Under the pieces are notes generated by a model. It was not told the origin of the DNA, did not search any database, and was given only the letters and a program-made list of their open reading frames with translations. The position numbers were made by a program, and so were the translations under genes. DNA of 39,616 bases from Acidimicrobiales bacterium (lineage in GTDB: Bacteria; Actinomycetota; Acidimicrobiia; Acidimicrobiales; SZUA-35): assembly GCA_028285495.1 (NCBI GenBank), contig JANQPB010000030.1, positions 1 to 39,616 on the forward strand, given 5' to 3'. Below are positions 14,755 to 23,860 of the stretch, piece by piece (positions within the stretch are counted from its first letter, which is position 1; each line of letters starts with the position of its first letter).

Positions 14755-17429
14755 GAGAGCCGACCCGGTGGTTCGATCGGCGTCTGCACCGAGCGCTGCG
14801 GGAGCCGGCGGACGAAGAAGTCGCGTTCGATCCCGTCCGAGGCTCGGGCCAGGAGGTCGCGCACCGAGCCGCTCAGCTCGACGAGCTCGGGCCGCCGGCC
14901 GGACGAGACCTCGACGATGTCGTCGACCGACACGTCCTGCACGAGGCGGGCCACGTCGAGCACCAGCGGCGTGGCCGACAGGGCGCTGCCCGATGGTCGG
15001 GCGGCCCGGAGGAAGGCGAGGTCGTCGGCCAACCGATCGACCTGGAACCGCAGCGACCGGGGGTTGCCGGCGTCGGTCAGTACCAGGTCGAGCAGGGCGA
15101 CCAGGCCGGGGCGGCCCCGCTGGCGGCGCCGGTGGGTGACGATGCTCTCGGTTGCGGCGGCAACCGACTCGACGAGCAGGCCCTCGACCGCCGACGGGTG
15201 CGCCCGCCCGAGCACCTCGCCGGCGAGGGCGGCGACGTGGAGCGATCGCTCGACGCGGCGCCCGGCGTCCATGAAGTGCCAGCCCTGGTCCCGCACCATC
15301 GATTCGGTGGCCAGGCCCGACAGCGACAGCAGCCCGTGGAGGAGCTGGTCGAGCAACCCGAGCACGGCCTCGTCGCCGTCGCCGTCGACGCCGAGGCCAG
15401 CACCGGCCGCAGGACCTCCGCCGCCGGCCACGGCGGGCTGGCCCGCCCGAGCCTCGCGTGGCCGGCCGCCCGCCTCGACGAGCCGCTGCAGCGAGCCGAC
15501 CACCAGCCACGTGTCGACCGACAGCTGATCCCGCACCTCACCCATGGCGGCGAACATCCGGTCGACCGCATGGGCCACCGTGCCCGGTCGCGATCGGTCG
15601 ACGACCAGGCCGACCAGCTCCCGGTCCGGGTCGGCCATCGCCGCTTCGGCGTCGTCGCCGACGAAACCGGGCCACGTGCCGGTGATCCGGGTGACGGCGG
15701 TGAGCAGGCTGCGGAGCGCCGCCGCCTCGGCGCCGTCGCCGTCGACCCGCACGTCGCTGCGTCGCTGCTCGATGGCCCGCAGCAGCCGGGCGGTGGCCTC
15801 GGCCCGTTCGGCGTAGCGACCGAGCCAGAAGAGGTTCTCGGCCGCCCGGGCTGCGGTCGAACCGACCGCAGCCTCGGCGCCGGCGATCCGGATCGGCGTG
15901 ACCTCGCCGAACCCCTCGTCGTCGCCGAGCACCCAGACGTCCTTGGCGATGGCGCCGGCCCGGTTGGCGATGGGGCCGCCGTCGTCGCCGGCCGTCCGGG
16001 CCAGGCCGCCCGGCAGCACGGCGTAGCCCCCGGCCGAGGCGACGGCGAACGTGCGCAGGACGGTTGGCCGGGGTTCGAGGCGCCCGCCGGTGAGGACCGG
16101 CGAGGTCGACGGCTCGACCCGCTCCTGGCCGACCCAGGCCGCCGGGTCGGCGTCGATCCTGGCCGCGAGCTCGTCGAGCTCGCGGCGGCTCGACCGGGTG
16201 GTGTCGATCGAGTGGGCCAGCGTGGCCCGGGACAGCGGCCGGACGACGAGGCGCCCGAGGTTGGCCAGCACGTGCGACCGGCCGGCCTCGTCGCCGCACC
16301 ACCAGGCCTCCACCCCCGGCAGGGCGAGGTCTGCGCCGAGCAGCGCCCTGGCCAGGCGGGGCAGGATCGGCAACAGACCGGCGTTCTCCAGCACGCCGGC
16401 ACCGAGGGGGTTGAGGATGGTGACGGCCCCCGTCCGGCAGGCGTCGACCAGGCCGGGAACCCCGAGCGTCGAGCCGGGCCGGAGCTCGAGGGGATCGCAG
16501 AAGGTTGCGTCGACCCGGCGGAGGACGACGTGGACCGGGACCAGGTCGCTCACCGTCTTCAGCCATACCCGTCCGTCGCGGACCCGGAGGTCGCTGCCCT
16601 CGACCAGCGGATAGCCGAGCCGGGTGGCGAGCGAGGCGTGCTCGAACGCCGTCTCCGACAGTGCGCCGGGGCTGAGGACGACCACCGTCGGGCCGTCGAC
16701 ACCGGGCGGCGCTGCGGCCTCGATGGCGGCCCGGTACACCTGCAGGAACGGGCCGAGTCGACGGGCCCGGGCGCTGCGGAACAGGGCCGGGAACACCCGG
16801 GCCAGGACTCGCCGGTTCTCCAGCGCATAGGCCAGGCCGGACGGGGCCTGGGTCCGGTCGCTGAGCACCCGCCAGGTGCCATCCGGGTCACGGTGGAGGT
16901 CGCAGGCGGTGAGGGCCAGCTGGCGGTGGCCGGCGGTGACCACGCCGTGCCAGGGACGCAGGTACTGGGGATCGCCGAGGATCATCGCCGGTGGGACGAG
17001 GCGGTCGCGGAGGAGGCGCCGCGGCCCGTAGAGGTCCCGGACGACGGCGTCGAGCAGCTCGGCCCGTTGCTGCAGGCCCCGTTCGAGCGCCCGCCACTCG
17101 GTCTCGGGGACCAGCATCGGGAGCGGGTCGAGGACCCAGGGGCGGGGCCGGGCGGGCTCGCCGACAGCCGGCTCGGCATCGGCCACCGGCTGCGGGGCCG
17201 GCGTGTACCGAACGCCCTCCTGTTCCAGGACCAGCTCGATCTCGGCCGCCCGCCTGAGCAGCTCGTCGTCGCCCATCCGCCGGTAGCGCTCGAGCACCGG
17301 CGACCAGTGGGCCCTCGGCGAGCCGTCCGGCGCCACCAGCTCGTCGTTGCCCGGTCCCGATCGGGCGGCCCCGGCCGGGCCGTCACCGACGTAGCGGGTC
17401 GTGAGGTCGGCGCCGGTCGAGACCGTCAA
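14751..17429 (-). CDS. circularly permuted ATP-grasp / alpha-E domain fusion protein, 892 aa
   Basis: Two fused domains. Residues ~1-520 are a circularly permuted ATP-grasp type 2 domain (DUF404/DUF407 family), with LVPETEWRALERGLQQRAELL, LSDRTQAPSGLAYALENRR, VVLSPG and LVEGSDLRVRDGRVWLKT. Residues ~527-892 are an alpha-E helical domain (DUF403) starting at AARAAENLFWLGRYAERAE. The nucleotide-loop region differs from the stand-alone paralogue at 20940: where that has Lys-Pro plus GGKG, this has VVRPLSRATLAH (395-406), so ATP binding may be altered. TTG at 17429 has GGGAGG four to five bases upstream and overlaps the preceding stop as TTGA; the 3' end overlaps the next start as GTGA. Longer frames upstream are shadows of the DUF2126 gene. 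A Gly/Ala-rich linker (~residues 660-680) splits the alpha-E part. Confidence 0.88.
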   Translation of the reverse strand: MTVSTGADLTTRYVGDGPAGAARSGPGNDELVAPDGSPRAHWSPVLERYRRMGDDELLRRAAEIELVLEQEGVRYTPAPQPVADAEPAVGEPARPRPWVLDPLPMLVPETEWRALERGLQQRAELLDAVVRDLYGPRRLLRDRLVPPAMILGDPQYLRPWHGVVTAGHRQLALTACDLHRDPDGTWRVLSDRTQAPSGLAYALENRRVLARVFPALFRSARARRLGPFLQVYRAAIEAAAPPGVDGPTVVVLSPGALSETAFEHASLATRLGYPLVEGSDLRVRDGRVWLKTVSDLVPVHVVLRRVDATFCDPLELRPGSTLGVPGLVDACRTGAVTILNPLGAGVLENAGLLPILPRLARALLGADLALPGVEAWWCGDEAGRSHVLANLGRLVVRPLSRATLAHSIDTTRSSRRELDELAARIDADPAAWVGQERVEPSTSPVLTGGRLEPRPTVLRTFAVASAGGYAVLPGGLARTAGDDGGPIANRAGAIAKDVWVLGDDEGFGEVTPIRIAGAEAAVGSTAARAAENLFWLGRYAERAEATARLLRAIEQRRSDVRVDGDGAEAAALRSLLTAVTRITGTWPGFVGDDAEAAMADPDRELVGLVVDRSRPGTVAHAVDRMFAAMGEVRDQLSVDTWLVVGSLQRLVEAGGRPREARAGQPAVAGGGGPAAGAGLGVDGDGDEAVLGLLDQLLHGLLSLSGLATESMVRDQGWHFMDAGRRVERSLHVAALAGEVLGRAHPSAVEGLLVESVAAATESIVTHRRRQRGRPGLVALLDLVLTDAGNPRSLRFQVDRLADDLAFLRAARPSGSALSATPLVLDVARLVQDVSVDDIVEVSSGRRPELVELSGSVRDLLARASDGIERDFFVRRLPQRSVQTPIEPPGRLS

Positions 17430-20400
17430 CGACCCTCCCTGGCCTCGGGGAAGCGCCGGAGGTCGAGGGTCCGCCGGTTGTCCCGGTCGGCCGTCGTGGC
17501 CAGCCGGCTGTCGAGGCGGGCGATGTCGACCCGGCCGGGGGTGTGCCCGTGACGGAAGAACCGGGCGGCCCGGCGGGCCTCCGCCTCGGCGGCGTTGACC
17601 GGCCTGGTGTCGTAGGCCCGACCGCCCGGATGGGCGACCCGGTAGGTGCAGCCGCCGACCGAGCGCTCGCTCCAGCGGTCGACCAGGTCGAAGACCAGCG
17701 GATCGTGCACTCCGATGGTCGGGTGCAGGGACGAGTGGGGCGCCCACGCCTTGTAGCGGACGCCGGCCACCGCGACCGAGGGCACGCCGGTCGGCTGCAG
17801 CGGCACCGGCACGCCGTTGCAGGTCACGAGGTGGCGGGCCTCGTTGAAACCCTCGACGAGGAGCTGGAGCCGTTCGACCGAGGAGTCGACGTAGCGGGCG
17901 GTCCCGGTGGCGCCGACCTCCTCGCCGAGCACGTGCCACGGCTCGATGGCCGAGCGCAGCTCGATCCTGGTGTCGTCGAGCTCCAGCTCGCCGATCAGCG
18001 GGAACCGGAACTCGAGGAACGGCTCGAGCCAGGCAACGTCGAACTCGATCCCATTGGCCGCCAGGTCGAGCACGACGTCGTTGATGTCGAGCCGGACGAA
18101 CCACGGGAGCAGGAACCGGTCGTAGAGGTCGGTCCCCCAGCGCACGAGCCGACCCCGGTACGGGCTCGACCAGAACCGGGCGACCAGCGACCGGACCAGC
18201 AGGGCCTGGACGAGCGCCATGCGGGGGTGGGGTGGCATCTCGAACGCCCGCAGCTCCAGCAATCCGAGCCGACCGCGCTCCGAGTCGGGGCTGTGCAGCT
18301 TGTCGATGCAGAACTCGGCCCGGTGGGTGTTGCCGGTCAGGTCGACCAGCAGGTGGCGGAGGAGCCGGTCGACCATCCACGGTCTGGCATCGTCGCCCCG
18401 GCGGTCGAGCTCGCCGAGCGCGATCTCCAGCTCGTAGAGGGTGTCGGCCCTGCCCTCGTCGACCCGGGGGGCCTGGCTGGTCGGGCCGATGAACTGGCCG
18501 GAGAACAGGTAGGACAGCGACGGGTGGTGCTGCCAGTAGGTCAGCATGCTCGGCAGCAGGTCGGGGCGGCGGAGCAGCGGGCTGTCGACCGGCGTGGCCC
18601 CGCCGAGGGTCAGGTGGTTGCCGCCCCCGGTGCCGGTGTGGCCGCCGTCGATGCCGAACTTCTCGGTGCCGAGGCCGGTCAGCCTGGCCTCGGCGTACAA
18701 GCCCTCGACGACGTCGGTCAGCTGCGGCCAGTCGGCGGTCGGCTGCAGGTTGACCTCGACCACGCCCGGGTCAGGGGTCACGACCACGGTCTGGAGCCGG
18801 GGATCCCGGGGAACCGGGTAGCCCTCGACGACGACCGGCTGGTTCAGCTCGGCCGCCACGGCCTCGACGACCGTGATGAGCTCGACCGCGTGCTCGGCGT
18901 GCCCGAGCGGGGGCAGGAACACCCGGACGTGGCCATCGGCCACCTCGACGGTGAGGGCCGTCGGCGGGATGCGGTTGACGGCGATCTCGCGGGCTGCGCC
19001 CGGGTTCGGGCCGGGCGGCGTCTCCGGAGACGGCTGGGGCAGCTCGTCGAGCGGCTCGAAGGCGGAGCGCTCGAAGGTCGGCGGGGCGTCCGACCACGTC
19101 AGCGAGTCGAGGGGGAGGCGGAGCCCGACCGGCGAGTCGCCGGGGATGAGGAACAGGCCCGAGCGGCGGAGGCGCCAACGAGCGGTGGCCCAGCCGTCGC
19201 CGTCCGGATGGGGGTGCAGCGGGAGGACGAACCCGACGGGATCGGCCGGCTGGCCCTCGAGGCGGCGGAACAGGGCGGCGCGGGCGTCCGGCTCGTCGAT
19301 CTCGTCGGTCTCGGCCTCGGTGACGTCATCGGTCGGCGGGTCACCGGCCGGGAGCCGCGCCTCCCGCCACACCAGGTCGACCGGGTCCTCGTTGGCTGCC
19401 AGCACGACGTCCGGCTCCAGCCCGAACCGGGCGGCGACACGCTCCAGGAAGCGCCGGCCGTCGTCGATCGTGGCCGGGCCGGGCTCGTCTGGCCGGGCCA
19501 GCAGCTCCGCTCGCCGCCACAGGGGGTGGCCATCGAGCCGCCAGACCACGGCCATCTGCCATCGGGGCAGCGGCTCGCCGGGGTACCACTTGCCCTGCCC
19601 GTGCTGCACGAGCCCCCCGGGCCCGAATCGGCGGTGGAGCCGATCGACGAGGTCCGCGGCCAGGCGGCGCTTGGCCGGCCCGTCGGCCGCCGTGTTCCAC
19701 TCGTCGCCGTCCGGGTCGTCGATGGCGACGAACGTCGGCTCCCCGCCCATGGTCAGCCGGACGTCGTCGGCGGCGAGGCGGGCGTCGACCTCACGACCGA
19801 GCTCGTCGATCCGCTCCCACTGGGCCTCGGCGTACGGCCGGGTGACCCGGGGGTCCTCCCGGACCCGGTGCACGACGTTGCGGAACGAGAAGCTGACCTC
19901 GGTCGGCCCGGTCGCCCCGGTCACCGGCGCGGCCGAGACCGGGTGCGGGGTGCAGGCCAGCGGGATGTGGCCCTCGCCCGCCAGCAGACCGGACGTCGGG
20001 TCGAGACCGACCCAGCCCGCCCCGGGCACGTACACCTCGGCCCAGGCGTGCAGGTCGGTGAAGTCGGCCGACGGGCCCTGCGGGCCGTCGACGGCGGCCC
20101 GGTCGAGGCCGGGCAACGGGTCCGGAGCCAGCTGCACCAGATAGCCGGACACGAACCGGGCGGCCAGGCCGAGGCGACGGAGCGCCTCGACGAGGAGCCA
20201 GCCCGAGTCGCGGCACGAGCCGACGGCCCGGCCGAGCGTCTCCTCGGGGTCCTGGACGCCGGGCTCCATGCGGATCGAGTACTCGACGGCGTCGTAGAGG
20301 CGCCGGTTGAGCTCGACGAGGTAGTCGACGGTCCCCTGCCCGCCCGCGGCGTCCCTGGCCCCATCGACGAACGACGACAGCAGCGGGCCGGGCGGGTTGT

Positions 20401-20761
20401 CGATCCGGCGATAGGGCTCGAGGTCGGCCGCCAGCTGTGGTTCGTAGCTGAACGGGAACGTCTCGGCCGATTCCTCGATGAAGAAGTCGAACGGGTTGAC
20501 CACCGTCAGGTCGGCGACGAGGTCGACGGTGAGGCTCAGGTGGTCGGCGGGCTCCGGGAACACCACCCGGGCGAGGTGGTTGCCGAACGGGTCCTGCTGC
20601 CAGTTGATGAAGTGGCCGGGCGGGTCGACCGTCAGGCTGTACGACTCGATCGGGGTCCGGCAGTGCGGAGCCGGGCGGAGACGGAGCACGTGAGGGTGGA
20701 TCTCGACGGTGCGATCGAAGCGGTAGCTCGTGTGGTGCTCGATCCCGACGTGTATGCCCAT
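17426..20761 (-). CDS. transglutaminase-DUF2126 protein, 1111 aa
   Basis: Large two-part protein. Residues ~1-85 are the bacterial transglutaminase N-terminal domain (GIHVGIEHHTSYRFDRTVEI). Residues ~150-260 are the catalytic fold with Cys183 (GSCRDSGWLLVEALRRLGLA), His238 (DLHAWAEVYVPGAGW) and Asp254 (GLDPTSG). From ~300 to the end is DUF2126, with LTMGGEPTFVAIDD, GQGKWYPGEPLPRWQM, TGTGGGNHLTLGG, LSYLFSGQFIGPTSQAPRVD and TGNTHRAEFCIDKL. The last resembles glutamine-synthetase/amidoligase-like surroundings, but the chemistry is unproven. ATG at 20761 has GGAG seven bases upstream and a TAGCAT box at 20803-20808. It is the first gene of the minus-strand operon; its stop overlaps the next start as TTGA. 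Length and motifs are typical and intact. Confidence 0.93.
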   Translation of the reverse strand: MGIHVGIEHHTSYRFDRTVEIHPHVLRLRPAPHCRTPIESYSLTVDPPGHFINWQQDPFGNHLARVVFPEPADHLSLTVDLVADLTVVNPFDFFIEESAETFPFSYEPQLAADLEPYRRIDNPPGPLLSSFVDGARDAAGGQGTVDYLVELNRRLYDAVEYSIRMEPGVQDPEETLGRAVGSCRDSGWLLVEALRRLGLAARFVSGYLVQLAPDPLPGLDRAAVDGPQGPSADFTDLHAWAEVYVPGAGWVGLDPTSGLLAGEGHIPLACTPHPVSAAPVTGATGPTEVSFSFRNVVHRVREDPRVTRPYAEAQWERIDELGREVDARLAADDVRLTMGGEPTFVAIDDPDGDEWNTAADGPAKRRLAADLVDRLHRRFGPGGLVQHGQGKWYPGEPLPRWQMAVVWRLDGHPLWRRAELLARPDEPGPATIDDGRRFLERVAARFGLEPDVVLAANEDPVDLVWREARLPAGDPPTDDVTEAETDEIDEPDARAALFRRLEGQPADPVGFVLPLHPHPDGDGWATARWRLRRSGLFLIPGDSPVGLRLPLDSLTWSDAPPTFERSAFEPLDELPQPSPETPPGPNPGAAREIAVNRIPPTALTVEVADGHVRVFLPPLGHAEHAVELITVVEAVAAELNQPVVVEGYPVPRDPRLQTVVVTPDPGVVEVNLQPTADWPQLTDVVEGLYAEARLTGLGTEKFGIDGGHTGTGGGNHLTLGGATPVDSPLLRRPDLLPSMLTYWQHHPSLSYLFSGQFIGPTSQAPRVDEGRADTLYELEIALGELDRRGDDARPWMVDRLLRHLLVDLTGNTHRAEFCIDKLHSPDSERGRLGLLELRAFEMPPHPRMALVQALLVRSLVARFWSSPYRGRLVRWGTDLYDRFLLPWFVRLDINDVVLDLAANGIEFDVAWLEPFLEFRFPLIGELELDDTRIELRSAIEPWHVLGEEVGATGTARYVDSSVERLQLLVEGFNEARHLVTCNGVPVPLQPTGVPSVAVAGVRYKAWAPHSSLHPTIGVHDPLVFDLVDRWSERSVGGCTYRVAHPGGRAYDTRPVNAAEAEARRAARFFRHGHTPGRVDIARLDSRLATTADRDNRRTLDLRRFPEAREGR

Positions 20762-20802
20762 TCGCCACTCCGTGGCCGCCCGCCTGGCGGCTCGCTTGGC
20801 GC

Positions 20803-20808
20803 ATGCTA
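20803..20808 (-). promoter_or_regulatory. candidate -10 box TAGCAT for the transglutaminase-DUF2126 operon
   Basis: TAGCAT on the minus strand lies 41 bases before the ATG at 20761, giving a leader of about 35 nt that includes the Shine-Dalgarno. The divergent region 20762-20939 serves both operons. It also carries a 10-base direct repeat TTCGCCACTC at 20761-20770 and 20868-20877. No -35 of note was found. Confidence 0.3.
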
Positions 20809-20939
20809 GCCCGACCTCCGGCGCCACGACCGGGCCGATGACGTCCGGCCGGACCCTGGCACGCCCGTTCGCCACTCGTTCACGGGCTGGTAACCGGGCG
20901 GAAACGACCCTGAGCGGAAGGGGCCCTAAACCGGACGGC

Positions 20940-22475
20940 ATGGCCTGGCCCTCGGCCGAGTACGACGCCCGCTCGTTCCACGACGAGATGGTCACCGCCG
21001 ACGGCGGGGCACGGCCCGGCTGCGAGGCGGTCGTGGCCCGGCTCCAGTCGCTCGGCCGGGATCTGTTCCAGCGCCAGCAGGCCGGCGAGGCCGCCATTCG
21101 CTCGATGGGCGTCACGTTCTCGCTGTCGGGGCCGGAGGGCAACATCGATCGGAGCTGGCCGGTCGATCTGATTCCCCGGATCATCGCCGCGTCGGAGTGG
21201 GAGCGGGTGTCGGATGGGTTGATCCAACGGCTTCGGGCCCTCAACCACTTCATCGACGACCTGTACGACGAGCGGCAGGTGATCGGCGACGGGATCGTCC
21301 CAGGCGAGCTGATCGACGACTCGCCCAACTATCGGACCGAGTGCCGGGGCGCCAAGGTCGACGGTGGGGTGTGGGCCCACATCTGCGGGACCGACCTGGT
21401 GCGGGACGGGTCGGGTCGGTTCCTCGTGCTGGAGGACAACCTGCGGATCCCGTCCGGCGTGTCGTACATGCTGGAGAACCGGCAGGTGGCCAAGCGGGTC
21501 TTCGGCGACCTGTTCCGGGACCTCGACATCCTCCCCGTCGAGGGCTACGTCGATCGGCTGAGCCAGATGCTCCGTGGCCTGTCGCCCCGCACCGGCGACC
21601 CGGTGGTCGTCGTGCTGACCCCGGGCATCCACAACTCGGCGTACTACGAGCACGCCTTCCTGGCCTCCCGGATCGGCGCCCACCTGGTCGAGGGGTCCGA
21701 CCTCGCCGTCGACGACGACCGGGTGTTCATGCGGACCGTCGGCGGGCCGGTCCAGGTCGACGTGATCTACCGGCGGGTCGACGACGAGTTCCTCGACCCG
21801 GCCGTGTTCCGCCCCGACTCGCTGCTCGGTGCGCCCGGGCTGCTCGGGGCCTGGGTGGCGGGCAACGTGGCCCTGGTCAATGCCCCCGGTGCCGGCGTGG
21901 CCGACGACAAGGTCGTGTACTCCTACGTGCCCGAGCTGGTCCGCTACTACCTGGGCGAGGAGGCGATCCTCCCCAACGTCGAGACGATGCGCCTCGTCGA
22001 GCCCGACCAGCGGGCCGAGGTGCTCGCCGACCTGTCGGCCTGGGTGTGCAAGCCGGCGAACGAGGCCGGCGGCAAGGGGGTGACGATCGGGTCGAAGGCG
22101 ACCGAGGCGGAGCTCGTCGAGCTCCGCCGCCAGATCGAGGCCGATCCGCGGAACTGGATCGCCCAGCCGATCCTCGAGCTGTCGACCGCGCCGACGATCG
22201 CCGGCGACGACGTCGTCCCCCGCCACGTCGACCTGCGGCCGTTCGTGCTCAGCGCGGGCGAGCCGTACGTGACGGCCGGTGGTCTGACCAGGGTGGCCCT
22301 CCGGGAGGGCTCGCTCGTCGTCAACAGCTCCCAGGGCGGCGGGAGCAAGGACACCTGGATCGTCGGGCCGTCGGCTCCTGCGATCGACCTGACCGACGGC
22401 CGGGCCAACGGCCACCACCCGACCCCGGCCGGGCGGACGCCCGCCGATCCGAACCAGGAGGACCGCTCGCCATGA
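20940..22475 (+). CDS. circularly permuted type 2 ATP-grasp protein, 511 aa
   Basis: Stand-alone circularly permuted ATP-grasp (DUF404/DUF407), a predicted amide-bond-forming ligase that would activate a carboxylate with ATP and join it to an amine. Motifs: FSLSGPEGNIDRSWPVDLIPR near 60-80, metal-binding LEDN (164-167) followed by LRIPSGVSYMLENR, YYEHAFLASRIGAHLVEGSDL (~235-255), and the nucleotide-binding Lys371-Pro with GGKG at 377-380, then QPILELSTAPT. All look intact. ATG at 20940 begins MAWPSAEYDA; no strong Shine-Dalgarno is seen. The 3' end overlaps the alpha-E gene as ATGA. The final ~40 residues are low-complexity. It is divergent from the fusion paralogue's operon, giving two ATP-grasp/alpha-E sets in one locus. 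Confidence 0.92.
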   Translation: MAWPSAEYDARSFHDEMVTADGGARPGCEAVVARLQSLGRDLFQRQQAGEAAIRSMGVTFSLSGPEGNIDRSWPVDLIPRIIAASEWERVSDGLIQRLRALNHFIDDLYDERQVIGDGIVPGELIDDSPNYRTECRGAKVDGGVWAHICGTDLVRDGSGRFLVLEDNLRIPSGVSYMLENRQVAKRVFGDLFRDLDILPVEGYVDRLSQMLRGLSPRTGDPVVVVLTPGIHNSAYYEHAFLASRIGAHLVEGSDLAVDDDRVFMRTVGGPVQVDVIYRRVDDEFLDPAVFRPDSLLGAPGLLGAWVAGNVALVNAPGAGVADDKVVYSYVPELVRYYLGEEAILPNVETMRLVEPDQRAEVLADLSAWVCKPANEAGGKGVTIGSKATEAELVELRRQIEADPRNWIAQPILELSTAPTIAGDDVVPRHVDLRPFVLSAGEPYVTAGGLTRVALREGSLVVNSSQGGGSKDTWIVGPSAPAIDLTDGRANGHHPTPAGRTPADPNQEDRSP

Positions 22476-23452
22476 GCTACCAGACCCCATCGCCGCTGCT
22501 GCTGTCTCGGGTGGCCGAGGGCGCCTACTGGGCCGGCCGCTACCTCGAGCGGGCCGAGGGGACCGCCAGGCTCATCCGCTCCCACTCCGACCTCATCATC
22601 GACCTCCCCCGCACCGCCACGCTCGGCTGGCAGCCGCTGCTCACCGTGCTCGGGCTCGAGGCCGAGCACGGCACGCCGATGGAGGCCGCCGGCGAGGAGG
22701 ACGTCGTGCACCGGCTGAGCGCCGATCCCGATGAGCCCAGCTCGATCCTGTCGTCGGTCGAGGCCCTGCACCACAACCTGCGGGTGACCCGGGCGGTGCT
22801 GCCGATGGACGCCGCCGAGGTGCTGACCGAGCTGCACTCGTTCACGCTGGCCACGGCGGACCGGGCGGTCGACCGCCGGACCCGGTCGGCCTGGCTCACC
22901 GCCATCGTCCGCCGCTGCCAGACCCTGACCGGGATCCTCGGCGACACGATGAGCCACGACGACGCCTACTGCTTCCTGACGATCGGCCGCCAGCTCGAAC
23001 GGGCCGACCTGACGTCGCGGGTGCTCGACGTGCAGGCCAACCTGCTGACGACCGGCCGGGGTGAGGCGCTGGAGCCCTATCTCGACATCTCCTGGTTCGC
23101 TGCGCTTCGCTCGGTCAGCGCGCTGCAGGCGTTCCGCCGCAGCGGCCTCCCGGCGACCCCGGAGGCCCAGATCTCGTTCCTGTTGCGTGACAACAAATGT
23201 CCGAGGAGCGTCGAGGCGTGCCTGATCGAGACCGGCCGCTGGCTGCTCGAGATCCCGGGCAACGGCGACGCGATGAGCCGGTGCGCAGCCGCCCAGGCCC
23301 TGCTCGAGGAGGCCGACGGCGGGCCGCTGCTCGGGGCCGACCTGCACCGCTTCAGCGACGCCATCCAGCGGGCGATCGCGGAGGTCAACGACGCCATCGA
23401 GGCGACGTGGTTCACCAGCGGCTTCGCCACGGAGGTACGGGTCACCCCCTGA
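22472..23452 (+). CDS. alpha-E domain-containing protein, 326 aa
   Basis: All-helical DUF403 (alpha-E) protein. It opens with LLLSRVAEGAYWAGRYLERAEGTARLI, the diagnostic N-terminal helix also present in the fusion protein, and keeps the later family segments (DDAYCFLTIGRQLERADLTSRVLD, FLLRDNKCPRSVEACL). The partner ATP-grasp gene is immediately upstream, overlapping by four bases (ATGA). AGGAGG lies ten bases before the ATG, a strong site. The obligatory pairing (fused or adjacent) implies that the two act as one complex. The biochemical role of the domain is unknown. A strong hairpin follows the gene. Confidence 0.93.
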   Translation: MSYQTPSPLLLSRVAEGAYWAGRYLERAEGTARLIRSHSDLIIDLPRTATLGWQPLLTVLGLEAEHGTPMEAAGEEDVVHRLSADPDEPSSILSSVEALHHNLRVTRAVLPMDAAEVLTELHSFTLATADRAVDRRTRSAWLTAIVRRCQTLTGILGDTMSHDDAYCFLTIGRQLERADLTSRVLDVQANLLTTGRGEALEPYLDISWFAALRSVSALQAFRRSGLPATPEAQISFLLRDNKCPRSVEACLIETGRWLLEIPGNGDAMSRCAAAQALLEEADGGPLLGADLHRFSDAIQRAIAEVNDAIEATWFTSGFATEVRVTP

Positions 23453-23525
23453 GCGTTGCTGCGCCACCGGGGTGACGGGCGACGGGGCGACCGGGCGACG
23501 GGGTGACGGGCCGCCCGGACGCGCA

Positions 23526-23554
23526 ACGGCCCCCGACCGGAAGCCGGGGGCCGT
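23526..23554. terminator. bidirectional hairpin terminator
   Basis: Perfect 10-bp arms, ACGGCCCCCG at 23526-23535 and CGGGGGCCGT at 23545-23554, enclose a 9-nt loop. It lies between the convergent alpha-E and SHOCT genes and can serve both. There is no U-run, as usual in such GC-rich genomes. The bases just before it (23470-23515) form an imperfect GACGGGG-type tandem repeat. Confidence 0.65.
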
Positions 23555-23563
23555 CAGCGACGA

Positions 23564-23860
23564 TCAGTCGATCTGCAGGCGAGCGAAGAGCTCGACCTTG
23601 GCCTCCTCGAAGTCGTCCTCGCTGATGAGGCCGGCCTCTCGGCGCTTGTGCAGGTCTTCGACCAGTTGGAGGAGCTCCTGGGGCGACGGCTCACCGTCGC
23701 CGCTCACGAGGCTGACGGCGTCGTCGTTGACCTCGGTCTCGTCCGGCGTGGCGTCGAGCCCGGAGCGACGCTCCTGGCGATTCGCCCGCTTCCGGGCCGC
23801 TCTCTCCTTCTTGGCCTTGTCGCGCTGGAGCTTGGCGAAGCTCGATCGTTGTTTGGCCAT
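23564..23860 (-). CDS. small SHOCT-like domain protein, 98 aa
   Basis: Basic N-terminal helix (MAKQRSSFAKLQRDKAKKERAARKRANRQER) and an acidic linker precede a C-terminal ~37-residue segment PQELLQLVEDLHKRREAGLI, continuing SEDDFEEAKVELFARL. The last part matches the SHOCT short C-terminal domain, which in other proteins is an oligomerisation or cleavage-regulation module. The strongly basic head suggests nucleic-acid or ribosome contact (inference). ATG at 23860 has GGGAGG seven bases upstream. No transmembrane segment is present, unlike many SHOCT proteins. Confidence 0.75.
   Translation of the reverse strand: MAKQRSSFAKLQRDKAKKERAARKRANRQERRSGLDATPDETEVNDDAVSLVSGDGEPSPQELLQLVEDLHKRREAGLISEDDFEEAKVELFARLQID

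Noticed and set aside
20761..20877. 10-bp direct repeat TTCGCCACTC as a paired operator
   Set aside because: One copy overlaps the coding start of the transglutaminase-DUF2126 gene and the spacing is 107 bp; chance is plausible.
23470..23515. GACGGGG-type repeats as a CRISPR or structured array
   Set aside because: Only an imperfect short tandem in GC-rich DNA; no repeat-spacer pattern.
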